Origin: Conexibacter sp. CPCC 206217
GTDB taxonomy: Bacteria > Actinomycetota > Thermoleophilia > Solirubrobacterales > Solirubrobacteraceae
Length of the DNA: 64,000 bases
Reading direction: 5' to 3'
NCBI RefSeq assembly: GCF_030646165.1
Contig: NZ_JAUTDO010000004.1
Location: 310,001-374,000 of the forward strand
This document shows, in pieces, positions 17,261 to 26,291 of the stretch; position 1 is the stretch's first letter; each line of letters opens with the position of its first letter. Under the pieces are notes generated by a model. It had not been told where the DNA came from. It saw nothing but the letters and a program-made list of their open reading frames with translations, and searched no databases. A program made the translations under genes and the position numbers.

Positions 17261-19287
17261 CCGGCATGCACCTCCAGCAGCACCTGTCTGAGCGTCACCT
17301 TGTCACCCGGCTTGACCGTCAGCCCGTCGACGGTGCCGGCATGCGGCGCGCTGACCGACAGCTCCATCTTCATCGACTCCAGCACGACGAGGACCTCGCC
17401 CTGCTGCACCGCGTCGCCGTCCGCGACGTTCACGAGCAGGACCGTTCCCGGCATCGGCGCGGCGAGCGAGTCGCCCGTGGCGCTGAGGTCGCCGCCGCCG
17501 GCACGCGCCGCAGCGATCTCCAGCTGATGACCGTCGCGACCGATCCAGGCGCGCCCGTCGGCGATGTCGCGTGCGAGCACGTAGCGGCGTGCGACACCGT
17601 CGAGCTCGACCGCGACGGCGGAGGCGTCGAGCCGGCGCGCGGCGCCTCGCCAGCTGCTCGCCGCGGCGGCGGCGGGCGCGGGCGCGCCGCGCGGGACGAC
17701 CTCTCGTGTCGTCACCTTCTCGCCTCGCACGGTCAGCTCCGTCGGTGCGCCGTCGGCCACCGTGACGAGCCGTCGCCATGTGCCGGTCGCACCGTCCGAT
17801 CGCCACGAGAACGGGATCGACGTGCGCGCGGCATGGGCCTCGCGGTCGCTCAGCTCAAGCGCGAGGGCGGCGGCGGGGAGCAGGTCGGCGGGTGCCTCGC
17901 CCGTCAGCTCGTCTCCGCCCAGGACGCGTTCCAGCAAGCCTGTGTCGAGCGCGCCGAGGCGAACGTCGTCGCGCGTCAGCAGGGCGCGCGTGAAGGGGGC
18001 GTTCGTCGTGATGCCCAGCAGCTCGGTCTGCGCCAGCGCACGCTCCAGCCGTGCCAACGCGGTCGCGCGGTCGGGGCCGTGCGCGATCACCTTCGCCAGC
18101 ATCGGGTCGTAATGCGTCTGCACCGCCAGCCCCTGCGCCAGCGCGGCGTCGACGCGCACGCCGTCGCCGGCCGGTGCGCGCCAATGGCGCACGACGCCGG
18201 TCGAGGGCAGGAAGCCGGCGGCGGGGTCCTCCGCGTAGAGGCGCGCCTCGACGGCGTGGCCGCGCGGCACCAGCTCGGACTGCCGCAGCGCCAGCTGCTC
18301 GCCCGCGGCGACGCGCAGTTGCTGCTCGACGAGGTCGACGCCGTAGACGAGCTCCGTGACCGGGTGCTCGACCTGCAGCCGCGTGTTCATCTCGAGGAAG
18401 AAGAAGTCGTCGGTCAGCACGCCGTTGGTCGCGCCCGGGACGATCAGCTCGACGGTGCCGGCGCCGACGTACCCGCAGGCACGCGCGAGCTGCACGGCGG
18501 CCGCGCCCATCTCCGCGCGCCAGTCGGGGTCGACGACCGGCGAGGGCGCCTCCTCGACGACCTTCTGGTGGCGCCGCTGCAGCGAGCACTCGCGCTCGCC
18601 GAGGTGCACGACCGCGCCGTGACGGTCCGCCATCAGCTGGACCTCGATGTGGCGCGGGCGCTCGAGGTAGCGCTCGACCAGCACGCGATCGTCGCCGAAC
18701 GCCGCGCGCGCCTCGCGCCGCGCCGCGTCGAGCGCGCCCGCCAGCGCGCCGGCCTCGTGCACGACGCGCATCCCCTTGCCGCCACCGCCCGCGACCGCCT
18801 TCACGACGACCGGGAGGCCGTGCTCGGCGACGAACGCCTCGATCTGCTCCAGCGTCAGGTCGACGCCCTCGACCCCCGGCACGACGGGAACGCCCGCCTC
18901 GCGCGCGAGCTGCTTGGCGCGCGCCTTGTCGCCCATCAGCTCGATCGCCTGCGGCGGCGGGCCGATCCATGTCAGGCCGGCGCCCTGGACCGCCGCAGCG
19001 AACGCGGCGCTCTCGGCGAGGAAGCCGTAGCCGGGGTGGACCGAGCGCGCCCCGCTGATGCGCGCGGCGTCGAGCAGCGCGTCGATCGAGAGGTACGACG
19101 AGCGCGCATCGGCGGGACCGATCCGCACGGCCGCATCGGCCGACTGGACGTGCGGGGCGCCCGCGTCGGCATCGCTGTGGACCGCGACCGACGACAGCCC
19201 CAGCGCTCTCACCGTGCGGCAGATGCGCACCGCGATCTCGCCGCGGTTGGCGACGAGCACCGGGCCGAGCGCGCTCAGCTCAGCCAT
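17257..19287 (-). CDS. mccA: Acyl-CoA carboxylase alpha subunit: biotin carboxylase plus biotin carrier
   Basis: This 676-aa protein carries a biotin carboxylase domain (1-~445: [14 protein letters not shown] at the start, the Gly-rich [11 protein letters not shown] loop, [14 protein letters not shown]), a middle BT-type domain and a C-terminal biotinyl domain in which Lys640 of ESMKM is the attachment site. It makes carboxybiotin from ATP and bicarbonate for the downstream beta subunit. The frame is open far upstream, but ATG 19287 begins the conserved N-terminus, 6 bp after the acyl-CoA dehydrogenase stop. Confidence 0.92.
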   Translation of the reverse strand: MAELSALGPVLVANRGEIAVRICRTVRALGLSSVAVHSDADAGAPHVQSADAAVRIGPADARSSYLSIDALLDAARISGARSVHPGYGFLAESAAFAAAVQGAGLTWIGPPPQAIELMGDKARAKQLAREAGVPVVPGVEGVDLTLEQIEAFVAEHGLPVVVKAVAGGGGKGMRVVHEAGALAGALDAARREARAAFGDDRVLVERYLERPRHIEVQLMADRHGAVVHLGERECSLQRRHQKVVEEAPSPVVDPDWRAEMGAAAVQLARACGYVGAGTVELIVPGATNGVLTDDFFFLEMNTRLQVEHPVTELVYGVDLVEQQLRVAAGEQLALRQSELVPRGHAVEARLYAEDPAAGFLPSTGVVRHWRAPAGDGVRVDAALAQGLAVQTHYDPMLAKVIAHGPDRATALARLERALAQTELLGITTNAPFTRALLTRDDVRLGALDTGLLERVLGGDELTGEAPADLLPAAALALELSDREAHAARTSIPFSWRSDGATGTWRRLVTVADGAPTELTVRGEKVTTREVVPRGAPAPAAAAASSWRGAARRLDASAVAVELDGVARRYVLARDIADGRAWIGRDGHQLEIAAARAGGGDLSATGDSLAAPMPGTVLLVNVADGDAVQQGEVLVVLESMKMELSVSAPHAGTVDGLTVKPGDKVTLRQVLLEVHAG

Positions 19288-19292
19288 CGCCG

Positions 19293-20441
19293 CTAGGCCC
19301 CGAGCGCGCGGGCGATGACCATCTGCTGGACCTCGTCGGTACCCTCGCCGATCGTGAGGATCTTCGCGTCGCGGTAGAAGCGGCAGACCGGGTACTCCTC
19401 GATGTAGCCGTAGCCGCCGTGGATCTGCACGGCCTCCTCGCTCGCGCGCACGGCAAGGCGGCCGGTCTTCAGCTTCGCCTGCGCGGCGGTCAGCGAGAAG
19501 TCGCGGCCCTGGTCCTTCAGGAAGGCGGCGTTGTAGGTCAGCAGGCGACCGGCGGCGATCTCGGTCGCGACGTCGGCGAGCTTCGCCTGGATCGCCTGGA
19601 ACTTCGAGATCGGCTGGCCGAACGCCTTGCGCTCCTTCGCGTACCTGAGCGCCTCGTCGAGCGCGCCCTGGGCCAGCCCGACGCCCATCGCGGCGACGCC
19701 GATGCGGCCGATGTCGAGCACGCGCAGGAACTGCTTGAAGCCGGCGCCGCGCGGGCCGACCATGTGGTCGCCGGGGACGCGGCAGTCGGTGAAGGTGAGC
19801 GGCCGCGTGTCCGACGCGTTCCAGCCCATCTTGCGGTAGGGCGCGCCCTGCTCGTAGCCGGGCGTGCCGTTCGGGACGAGGATGTTGGAGATCTCCTTGC
19901 GCCCGTTCGCGTCGACGTCGGTGACGGCGGTGATGACGACGCAGCCGGAGATGTCGGTGCCGGCGTTGGTGATGAACTGCTTGCTGCCGTTGATGACCCA
20001 GTCGCCGTCGTCGAGCATCGCGCGCGTCTGCACGTTGCCGGCGTCGGAGCCGGCCTCGGGCTCGGTCAGCCCGAACGCGCCGAGCTTCTCGCCGGCGGTC
20101 AACTGCGGCAGCCAGTCGCGCTTCTGCTCGTCGTTGCCGAACAGGTAGATCGGCTGGGTGCCGAGCGACGTGTGCGCGCACAGCGTGATCGCGACCGACG
20201 AGTCGACCCGCGCCAGCTCCTCGACGACGATCGCGTAGGCGAGCGTGTCCGCCCCCGCGCCGCCGACCGCCTCGGGAAAGGGGATCCCCATCAGGTTCAG
20301 CTCGCCGAGCCGCTTGACCAGCTCATACGGGAACGCCTTCGTGCGGTCGAGTTCCTCCGCCACGGGCGCGATCTCCTGCTCGGCGAACTCGCGCACCGTG
20401 CTGCGCAGCAGTCGGTGATCGTCTGAGAGGTCGAAGTCCAT
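19293..20441 (-). CDS. Acyl-CoA dehydrogenase (short/branched chain), first gene of the carboxylase operon
   Basis: This 382-aa flavoprotein has all usual blocks: FGLTEPEAGSDAG, the FAD-binding GRIGVAAMGVGLAQ, and the ending IHGGYGYIEEYPVCRFYRD. The operon context suggests isovaleryl-CoA dehydrogenase. However, the C-terminal GEGTDEVQQ places a Glu where butyryl/medium-chain enzymes keep their catalytic base, whereas isovaleryl enzymes use a Glu on another helix. A 2-methylbutyryl, isobutyryl or butyryl substrate is therefore equally possible. ATG 20453 is an alternative start four codons upstream. It is divergent from a TetR gene, with operator-like repeats between. Confidence 0.85.
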   Translation of the reverse strand: MDFDLSDDHRLLRSTVREFAEQEIAPVAEELDRTKAFPYELVKRLGELNLMGIPFPEAVGGAGADTLAYAIVVEELARVDSSVAITLCAHTSLGTQPIYLFGNDEQKRDWLPQLTAGEKLGAFGLTEPEAGSDAGNVQTRAMLDDGDWVINGSKQFITNAGTDISGCVVITAVTDVDANGRKEISNILVPNGTPGYEQGAPYRKMGWNASDTRPLTFTDCRVPGDHMVGPRGAGFKQFLRVLDIGRIGVAAMGVGLAQGALDEALRYAKERKAFGQPISKFQAIQAKLADVATEIAAGRLLTYNAAFLKDQGRDFSLTAAQAKLKTGRLAVRASEEAVQIHGGYGYIEEYPVCRFYRDAKILTIGEGTDEVQQMVIARALGA

Positions 20442-20453
20442 GCCGGCCACCAT

Positions 20454-20531
20454 ACCGAATGAGTGCTCGGATTTCGAGCGGTGGTTCGGTACTGATCTCT
20501 CGTCGCAGCTCGCACCGAGCCGGCATTCGGT
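20454..20531. promoter_or_regulatory. Three related operator-like sites between acyl-CoA dehydrogenase operon and tetR
   Basis: Three 16-bp sites fit CCGAA-N6-GCTCG(G/A): CCGAATGAGTGCTCGG at 20455-20470 on plus, CCGAACCACCGCTCGA on minus (20474-20489) and CCGAATGCCGGCTCGG on minus (20515-20530). Sites 1 and 2 face each other around GATTT and make a 37-bp inverted repeat adjacent to the dehydrogenase start. They are likely binding sites of the TetR protein encoded at 20567. Confidence 0.65.
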
Positions 20532-20566
20532 TTTTCATCCGCGGCGCGGTAAGGTGACCGGCTCCG

Positions 20567-21184
20567 ATGCCCCCGCCACCCCCGACACGACCTGCCCTGC
20601 GCAGACGCTACGACGCCAAGCGCGAGGGGGTCGTGGAGGCGGCGGCGGGGCTGTTCGCGGAGCGCGGGTACCACGCGACGACGATGCAGGACCTGACCGA
20701 TGCGACCGGGCTGACGGCGGGCGGGCTGTACCACTACATCGGCAGCAAGGAGCAGCTGCTGATCGCGATCTGCGACGCGCTGATGGAGCCGCTGCTGGAG
20801 AAGATCGCGGCACTGGAGATCGCGACGCTTGCGCCGGAGCCCGCGCTGCGCGCGCTCGTCGGCGCGTGGGTCGAGCACGTCGCGACGCACCGGCTGCACA
20901 TGATCGTCTTCCTGCAGGAGCGGCACGTGATCGAGCGCGAGCCGCAGTGGAGACACGTCGCCGGCAGCCGCAAGCGGTTCGAGCGCCTGCTGGAGCAGAC
21001 GCTCGCGCGCGTCGAGCACGACGGCGGCGTCCACTTCGCCGATCGCCGCCTGACGACGTTCGCACTGCTCGGCATGGTCAACCACCTGCCGCAGTGGTAC
21101 CGCCCCCGCGGCCGCCTCTCCGTCGAGCAGATCGCGACCGGCTTCTGCGACATGGTGCTCGGGGACGGAGCCGCCGCCGGCTGA
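20567..21184 (+). CDS. TetR-family regulator of acyl-CoA carboxylase operon (probable)
   Basis: This 205-aa protein has an HTH (about 14-60, DLTDATGLTAGGLYHYIGSK) of the type seen in lipid-degradation TetR repressors and a helical effector domain. AAGGTGA precedes the ATG. It is divergent from the acyl-CoA dehydrogenase/carboxylase operon, and three similar operator-like sites fill the 113-bp gap. It probably represses the operon and itself, with an acyl-CoA as a possible inducer (inference). Confidence 0.85.
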   Translation: MPPPPPTRPALRRRYDAKREGVVEAAAGLFAERGYHATTMQDLTDATGLTAGGLYHYIGSKEQLLIAICDALMEPLLEKIAALEIATLAPEPALRALVGAWVEHVATHRLHMIVFLQERHVIEREPQWRHVAGSRKRFERLLEQTLARVEHDGGVHFADRRLTTFALLGMVNHLPQWYRPRGRLSVEQIATGFCDMVLGDGAAAG

Positions 21185-21286
21185 GCGACCTGAGTGCGCG
21201 CGGCTCGCTTGCCTCCGAGGTGAGCGACGCGCGGCGAGCGCGACGCTGGTCCCCGCCGACGCGGCGACCGCGGCGGCGGTGCGGCG

Positions 21287-22099
21287 CTACGCCGCCTGAC
21301 GAGTGCGCGCGACGACGAGCAGGTACTCCAGTTCGTAGCGGGCGCCCTCGCCTCTGCCGGCGGCGAGGTTGGTGCGGCGCGCGAAGTCGATCAGCGCCTC
21401 GTCGAGCGCGGTGAGCGCCTGTGGATCGTCGGCGAGCGCGCGGCAGACGGCGATCACCGGCCCGAAGTTCTCTCTGTAGAAGAGCACGAGATCGGCCGGC
21501 GTCGCGAAGTGGTCGAGCACGACCATGCGGCGCTGCACGCGCAGGTCGGCGATCCCGTCGCCCAGCAACTCGCGCAGGTGCGGCTCGTGGCCCCACAGCG
21601 CAGGCGACTGGAAGTCCGGCGGCGGCGCCGGCATGAACGCCGCGAGTCTCGCGAAGAACTGCCCGCTCCAGCCCTCGGGCGTCCAGTTGAGCAGCCCGAT
21701 CGTGCCGCCGGGCCGGCAGACGCGCAGCAGCTCAGCCGCGGTCGCGCGGTGGTCGGGCGCGAAGATCGCGCCGAACGCGGAGGTGACGACGTCGAACGCG
21801 TCGGCGCCGAACGGCAGCGCCTGTGCGTCCGCCTCGACCCACTCGACGCCGAGTCCCTCCCCCGCCGCCAGTGCACGCCCGGCCGCCAACAGCTCAGGGG
21901 TGATGTCCGACGCGACCACCTCCGCGCCGGCGCGTGCCGCCGGCAGGGCGACGTTTCCAGCCCCCGCGGCGACGTCGAGCAGGCGCTGTCCAGAGTGCAC
22001 GCCGCACGCCTCGACGAGGATGGCTCCCGTACCCGCGATCGTCTCGCGCGCGACCTTCGGGAAGTCGCCCAGCGCCCACACGCCGCTCGGTCCGCTCAT
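21287..22099 (-). CDS. Class I SAM-dependent methyltransferase
   Basis: This 270-aa protein has motif I LLDVAAGAGNVALPAARAGA near residue 35, motif II VVASDITPELL, an acidic loop EADAQALPFGADAFDVV and the post-motif LLRVCRPGGTIGLLNW, typical of UbiE/type-11 methyltransferases. I used the ATG at 22099 (MSGPSG), which gives a normal N-terminal helix; the frame stays open upstream. Substrate unknown. It is divergent from the riboswitch-controlled NlpC/P60 gene. Confidence 0.83.
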   Translation of the reverse strand: MSGPSGVWALGDFPKVARETIAGTGAILVEACGVHSGQRLLDVAAGAGNVALPAARAGAEVVASDITPELLAAGRALAAGEGLGVEWVEADAQALPFGADAFDVVTSAFGAIFAPDHRATAAELLRVCRPGGTIGLLNWTPEGWSGQFFARLAAFMPAPPPDFQSPALWGHEPHLRELLGDGIADLRVQRRMVVLDHFATPADLVLFYRENFGPVIAVCRALADDPQALTALDEALIDFARRTNLAAGRGEGARYELEYLLVVARTRQAA

Positions 22100-22192
22100 C
22101 GACTCAGCATCCCACCTCGCGCGAGCGCCGTCGCGACACTTGCAACGTGCCTTGCAACGTGCAGGAAACCACCTGGTAGGTTCCGACGCCGT

Positions 22193-22336
22193 TACATAGA
22201 GCCGAATCGCGGACCCACTGTGGACCGCGAGCGGGGGACCCAATGGTCTGACATGGACCGGGGGCGAATCGTCGCGCCAGCGACGTAGCGTGGCCACTCA
22301 GTGGCCCTGCGAGCCCGTCAGCTCACCTCGCAGGCT
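22193..22336 (+). promoter_or_regulatory. ydaO/yuaA-type cyclic di-AMP riboswitch
   Basis: The 260-bp leader of the NlpC/P60 gene contains the conserved blocks of this RNA family in order: GCCGAATC at 22201, GCGGGGGACCCAAT at 22231, GGGGGCGAATC near 22260, GACGTAG near 22282, a GGCCACTCAGTGGCC hairpin, and the 3' signature GCCCGTCAGCTCACCTCGCA at 22313. In actinobacteria this riboswitch controls cell-wall hydrolase and resuscitation-factor genes and turns expression off when c-di-AMP is high. The fit in sequence and in position (24 bp before the start) is strong; identity was judged by eye. Confidence 0.85.
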
Positions 22337-22359
22337 TACTGAGACAGGAGCACCCAGCT

Positions 22360-23706
22360 GTGAACCAGGAGCAGCGCGATCTCGCGCTCGATGACCTTTG
22401 GGCGGACTCGCTCGAGCGCTCGCTCGCGCGCCGCGGTGCCCGCACTCGGACCTCCTCGGCGCTGGCGCGCCTGCGTCCGCGCGACCTCGCCGACACCGAG
22501 CACGTCCTCGACTCGCTGTCCTTCGCCCAGCGCCGCCGCGAAGCGGCCGCCACGCAGACGAAGCTCCCCGCTCCCGCCGCCCGCGGCCTGTCGCTGACCG
22601 CGCTGATAGCGGTCACCGCCGGCCCGGCGATCGGCGCGACGGCCGCCTTCACCGGCACCGCCTCGGCCGCCGTCGTCGAGAAGGGCGACAAGGGGCACGA
22701 GGTCAAGCGCCTGCAGCGCGCGCTCGGCGTGCACGCCGACGGGATCTTCGGCCCCGGCACGAAGAAGCAGCTGCGCAAGTTTCAGGCACGCCACCATCTG
22801 CACGTCGACGGCGTCGCCGGCCCGGCGACCTGGTCGGCGCTCAAGCGCGCGCAGGCGAACACCTCGACCGCCTCGACGAAGACCGTCAAGGTCGGCGGCA
22901 AGGCGCGCATCATCGGCCACAGCGTGCGCGCTGTGCAGCACGAGCTCGGGATCCCCGCCGACGGCATCTTCGGCCCGCAGTCGCTGAAGGCGCTGAAGCG
23001 CTTCCAGAGCTCGCACGGACTGACGGCCGACGGGATCGTCGGCCCGTCCACCTGGAGCGCGCTCGTGCGCGACGGCGGTGGCGGCGGCAGCTCCAGCGGG
23101 CGCAACGCGCGCGCCGCGGTCAAGACCGACGGCTCCGGCGTCGAGGCGCTTCAGCGCGCGCTCGGGATCTCCGCCGACGGCGACTTCGGCCCCGGCACCG
23201 AGGCGGCGCTGAAGCGCTGGCAGGCGAGCCGCGGCCTCGAGGCCGACGGCGTCGCCGGTCCTGCGACGCGCTCCGCGCTCGGTCTCGGCGACGGCCCCGT
23301 GCTCAAGCGCGGCGGCAGCAACGACAAGCGCGGCGGCAACAACGGTGACGACGCGAAGATCGCGGCGATGATCGCGGCCGGCAACCGGATAGCGTCGACG
23401 CCGTACGTGTACGGCGGCGGCCACGGCTCGTTCGAGTCCAGCGGCTACGACTGCTCCGGCTCGGTCTCCTACGTGCTGCACGGGGCAGGTCTGCTCGACT
23501 CCCCGCTCTCATCCGGCGGCTTCGAGAGCTGGGGCGAGCCGGGCGAGGGCCGTCGCGTGACGATCTACGCCAACGCCGGCCACGCCTACATGGTGATCGA
23601 CGGCAGACGCTTCGACACCAGCGGCGCGAGCGCGGCCGGCACGCGCTGGCAGCCGGACGACCGCTCCAGCGCCGGCTACGTCGCGGTCCACCCGCCCGGG
23701 CTCTAG
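22360..23706 (+). CDS. Peptidoglycan-binding (x3) NlpC/P60 cell-wall hydrolase
   Basis: This 448-aa protein has a charged N-terminal tail (1-75), a hydrophobic export segment (77-104, ending ASAA), three peptidoglycan-binding type-1 repeats (about 107-162, 180-236, 252-308, each with an ADG-F-GP core), a Gly/Asn/Lys linker and a C-terminal NlpC/P60-like domain. Cys365 in GYDCSG and His408 in AGHAYMV are the catalytic pair. It should cleave peptide bonds in peptidoglycan outside the cell. The start is GTG with AGGAG upstream. It sits behind a c-di-AMP riboswitch. The 75-residue tail before the export segment is unusual. Its stop shares CTAG with the next gene. Confidence 0.9.
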   Translation: MNQEQRDLALDDLWADSLERSLARRGARTRTSSALARLRPRDLADTEHVLDSLSFAQRRREAAATQTKLPAPAARGLSLTALIAVTAGPAIGATAAFTGTASAAVVEKGDKGHEVKRLQRALGVHADGIFGPGTKKQLRKFQARHHLHVDGVAGPATWSALKRAQANTSTASTKTVKVGGKARIIGHSVRAVQHELGIPADGIFGPQSLKALKRFQSSHGLTADGIVGPSTWSALVRDGGGGGSSSGRNARAAVKTDGSGVEALQRALGISADGDFGPGTEAALKRWQASRGLEADGVAGPATRSALGLGDGPVLKRGGSNDKRGGNNGDDAKIAAMIAAGNRIASTPYVYGGGHGSFESSGYDCSGSVSYVLHGAGLLDSPLSSGGFESWGEPGEGRRVTIYANAGHAYMVIDGRRFDTSGASAAGTRWQPDDRSSAGYVAVHPPGL

Positions 23707-24524
23707 GCGCCCGGCTTCGGCGGGCGGCTGTCGGGTCCGTCGCCGGGCGGCGGTCCCGGGGGCGGTGGATCGGGCAGCGACGGTCTGCCGCCTATCGCGT
23801 TGAGGAAGCTCTGCTTGAAGCGGGCGCTGCGGGTGTCCGGCCCGAAGCGCTTGCGCGAGCGCTCCAGCTTCTCCTCGTCGTAGTACTTGCGCGCCCACGG
23901 CGAGTTCGGCGACGCGAGCCGCACGATGGCCCAGCCGGCGGCGACGAACGGCACGAATATCGCGATCATCCCGAGCAGGATGCGGCCTTTGAAGAAGGCG
24001 AGCGCCGCGAGCGTCAGCGTGATCGCGAACCAGGCGGCCGTGCCGAGGATCGAGCCCGCCTCGTCGAGGCCGTAGGGGTTGACGCCGATCACGACGAGGC
24101 CGGCGAAGACGGTCGCCAGCACGACCGCGTCGAGCGACGCGCGCCCCTCTCTCGCCCAGTAGACGTCCTGCAGCCGCACCCACAGCGCGAACTCGTCGAG
24201 CGTGAAGCCGGCGCCGACGCCGAACGCGACCGACAGGATCTGCCACCACGGCGAGTCGAGCTCGGTCGCGAACGCCGCGAAGCCGGACACGAGCAGGAGC
24301 ACGATCCCCCACACCAGGTGGTGCAGGTGGACGCCGCCCTCCGTCTCGACGCCGCCCGGCCACCACGACACGCTGCGCGTCAGCCGCGCGCTCGTGCGGA
24401 TGAAGCCGAACGACAGCAGGAACGCGAGCAGCACGACGAAGGCGGACTCGCGGCCCGGCTCCGCTCTCGTCTGGATCACGTCGACGGAGAAGAGTGCGGC
24501 CGTGTGCAGCAGCGTGGAGGTCAC
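23703..24524 (-). CDS. Conserved integral membrane protein
   Basis: This 273-aa protein has about six hydrophobic segments between residues 27 and 205. A His-rich motif GGVHLHHLVWG follows the first segment, and an FTLDEFALW acidic motif lies in the second half. The cytosolic C-terminus is charged and then Pro-rich. The HLHH/DE pattern could be a metal site, but I do not recognise the family. The start is GTG. Convergent with the NlpC/P60 gene (overlapping stops) and divergent from the M20 peptidase gene. Confidence 0.7.
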   Translation of the reverse strand: MTSTLLHTAALFSVDVIQTRAEPGRESAFVVLLAFLLSFGFIRTSARLTRSVSWWPGGVETEGGVHLHHLVWGIVLLLVSGFAAFATELDSPWWQILSVAFGVGAGFTLDEFALWVRLQDVYWAREGRASLDAVVLATVFAGLVVIGVNPYGLDEAGSILGTAAWFAITLTLAALAFFKGRILLGMIAIFVPFVAAGWAIVRLASPNSPWARKYYDEEKLERSRKRFGPDTRSARFKQSFLNAIGGRPSLPDPPPPGPPPGDGPDSRPPKPGA

Positions 24525-24592
24525 GCGCGGGGTCTTCGCCGCGCGCCGCGCGCATCCTGCGCCAACGTCCGGGTGACTAAGGTGGTCGCTTC

Positions 24593-25792
24593 ATGGATGC
24601 CTGGGTTCAGCAGTCGGCCGAGCAGATCGCCGCGCGCGCGGCGCGCGACCTGGAGGCGCTGGTCGCCGTCTCCTCGCCGTCGGGCGACCGCCACGGCGCG
24701 GAGGACTGCGTCGCCGTCGTGCGCGCGCTCGCGCCGCCGGCCGCGACGGTCGAGCGGATCCCCTGCTCCTCCCCCGGCCATGCCGACGACGTCGTCGTGC
24801 GACTGCGCGGCGAGGGCCGCGGCCGGCTGCTGCTGCTCGGCCACCTCGACACCGTCGTCCCGCACCAGCGCCACGCGTCGCTGAGACGCGAGGACGAGCG
24901 GCTGACCGGCTCCGGCACGATCGACATGAAGGCCGGCGACGTGCTGGCGCTGGGGCTGCTGCGCGCTCTGGCGGACGCCACGGCCGAGCGACGCGCAGAC
25001 GCGGGCGGGCGGCGGGCGAGCGGAGCTGCTGCGGGCGTCGCCGCGCCCTCCTTCGCCGAGGTCGCGCTGCTGCTGGTCGTCGACGAGGAGTGGCGGACGG
25101 GGCCGATGCAGCACGTCGAGCGCTTCGCCGGCTGGGACGGCTGCCTCTGCTTCGAGGCCGGCGAGCTGGCGCCCGACGGCAGCGACGCGGTGATCGTCAG
25201 ACGCAAGGCCGCCGGCACGCTGAGCGTCCATGCCCGCGGGGTCGCCTCGCACGCCGGCGCGGCGCCCGACAGGGGCCGCAACGCGCTGCTGGCACTTGCC
25301 GCCGCGGCGCAGATCGTCGCCGCGGCGCACGCGCCCGACGGCCCCGACCGTCTCACGGCCGTGCCGACGACGCTGCACAGCGGCGACGCGTTCAACGTCG
25401 TGCCCGACGACGGCGAGCTGATCTGCGACCTGCGCTCCGACCGCACCGAGGCGTTCGAGGAGGTGCGCGCGTCGATCCCCCGCGAGCTGGGCGGCGTCGT
25501 GCTCGACGCGCAGCTCGCGCGCGTCTGGCCGGCGATGGATTCGCGCGCCGCGACCGCTCCGTTGTTGGCGGCGGCGTCGGAGCGCCTCGGCCGCCCGCTC
25601 GTCGCCGCCGGTCGCGGCGGCGCCAGCGACGCGAGCCACGTCGCGCCGGCTGTCCCCTTCACCGTCGACGGCCTCGGCCCGCGCGGCGGCCGCGCGCACG
25701 CGCCCGGCGAGTTCGTGCTGGAGGCGTCGCTGCGCCCGCGCGCGGAGGTCGCGCTCGCACTGGCCGCGGCGGTTCTCGCGGCCGCCGACTGA
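24593..25792 (+). CDS. M20-family metallopeptidase (carboxypeptidase G2/ArgE-like)
   Basis: This 399-aa enzyme shows the complete two-zinc site of the family: His84 in GHLDTVV, bridging Asp111 in GTIDMK, catalytic Glu165 with Glu166 in DEEW, Glu188 in CFEAGE and His349 in ASDASHV. The lid/dimerisation domain is inserted at about 205-310. An Ala/Arg-rich insert at ~130-150 is not typical. AAGGTGGT precedes the ATG. M20 enzymes remove a C-terminal amino acid or deacylate; this one is closest to the glutamate-carboxypeptidase group by eye. Cytoplasmic, no signal peptide. Confidence 0.85.
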   Translation: MDAWVQQSAEQIAARAARDLEALVAVSSPSGDRHGAEDCVAVVRALAPPAATVERIPCSSPGHADDVVVRLRGEGRGRLLLLGHLDTVVPHQRHASLRREDERLTGSGTIDMKAGDVLALGLLRALADATAERRADAGGRRASGAAAGVAAPSFAEVALLLVVDEEWRTGPMQHVERFAGWDGCLCFEAGELAPDGSDAVIVRRKAAGTLSVHARGVASHAGAAPDRGRNALLALAAAAQIVAAAHAPDGPDRLTAVPTTLHSGDAFNVVPDDGELICDLRSDRTEAFEEVRASIPRELGGVVLDAQLARVWPAMDSRAATAPLLAAASERLGRPLVAAGRGGASDASHVAPAVPFTVDGLGPRGGRAHAPGEFVLEASLRPRAEVALALAAAVLAAAD

Positions 25793-25806
25793 GCAGCGGC
25801 GACCTT

Positions 25807-25823
25807 TGCCCCATAGCGGGGCA
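25807..25823 (+). terminator. Short GCCCC/GGGGC hairpin after the M20 peptidase
   Basis: TGCCCC at 25807-25812 pairs with GGGGCA at 25818-25823 around a 5-nt loop, 15 bp after the peptidase stop. It is a weak candidate terminator before the PRC-barrel gene. Confidence 0.35.
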
Positions 25824-25877
25824 GAACTCGCCGGTGCTCGGGTGGGGTGGCGCCGCGGCCAGGGTATGCTCGCGCCC

Positions 25878-26240
25878 ATGCCCGACACGCCCGACCTCGG
25901 AGCCCCCACCTCGTACCTGACGCTGCAGCGCGGCGTGGACGTCTACGACGCCGCCGGCGCGCACGTCGGCAAGGTCGACCACGTGCTCGCCGACGCGTCG
26001 ATCGACATCTTCGACGGCATCGTCGTCGACACGCGCAGCGGCTCCGGCGGCCACCGCTTCGCCGACTCCGAGCAGGTCGAGGAGCTGTTCGAGCGCGGCG
26101 TCGTGCTGAACGTGGCCGCCGACGCGCTGCACGACCCCGAACCCGGTCCGGCCGCGCTCGACGTCGACCCGGGCGAGGAGGAGTCCGGGCTGTCCGCGCG
26201 CCTGCGCAGAGCGTGGGACTGGATCAGCGGCAACTACTGA
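25878..26240 (+). CDS. PRC-barrel-like domain protein
   Basis: This 120-aa acidic protein carries one beta-barrel-like domain: YLTLQRGVDVYDAAGAHVGKVD then IFDGIVVDTRSG, and an acidic tail ending in a Trp-rich helix (RRAWDWISGNY). The ATG at 25878 is preferred because upstream codons are intergenic in character. The IFDGIVVDTR core recurs in the gene at 29467, so the two are paralogues. PRC-barrel proteins bind RNA or photosynthetic/respiratory partners; here the role is unknown. Confidence 0.7.
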   Translation: MPDTPDLGAPTSYLTLQRGVDVYDAAGAHVGKVDHVLADASIDIFDGIVVDTRSGSGGHRFADSEQVEELFERGVVLNVAADALHDPEPGPAALDVDPGEEESGLSARLRRAWDWISGNY

Positions 26241-26291
26241 CGCGGCCCGCGAGCGACGGCTGGCGTGCGCCGGCCGGCGCGACGGCTGCGC

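Noticed and set aside
17257-20181. One 974-codon gene fusing an upstream Arg-rich region to the carboxylase alpha subunit
   Set aside because: The first ~300 codons are the shadow of the acyl-CoA dehydrogenase in another frame; the conserved start [11 protein letters not shown] follows ATG 19287.
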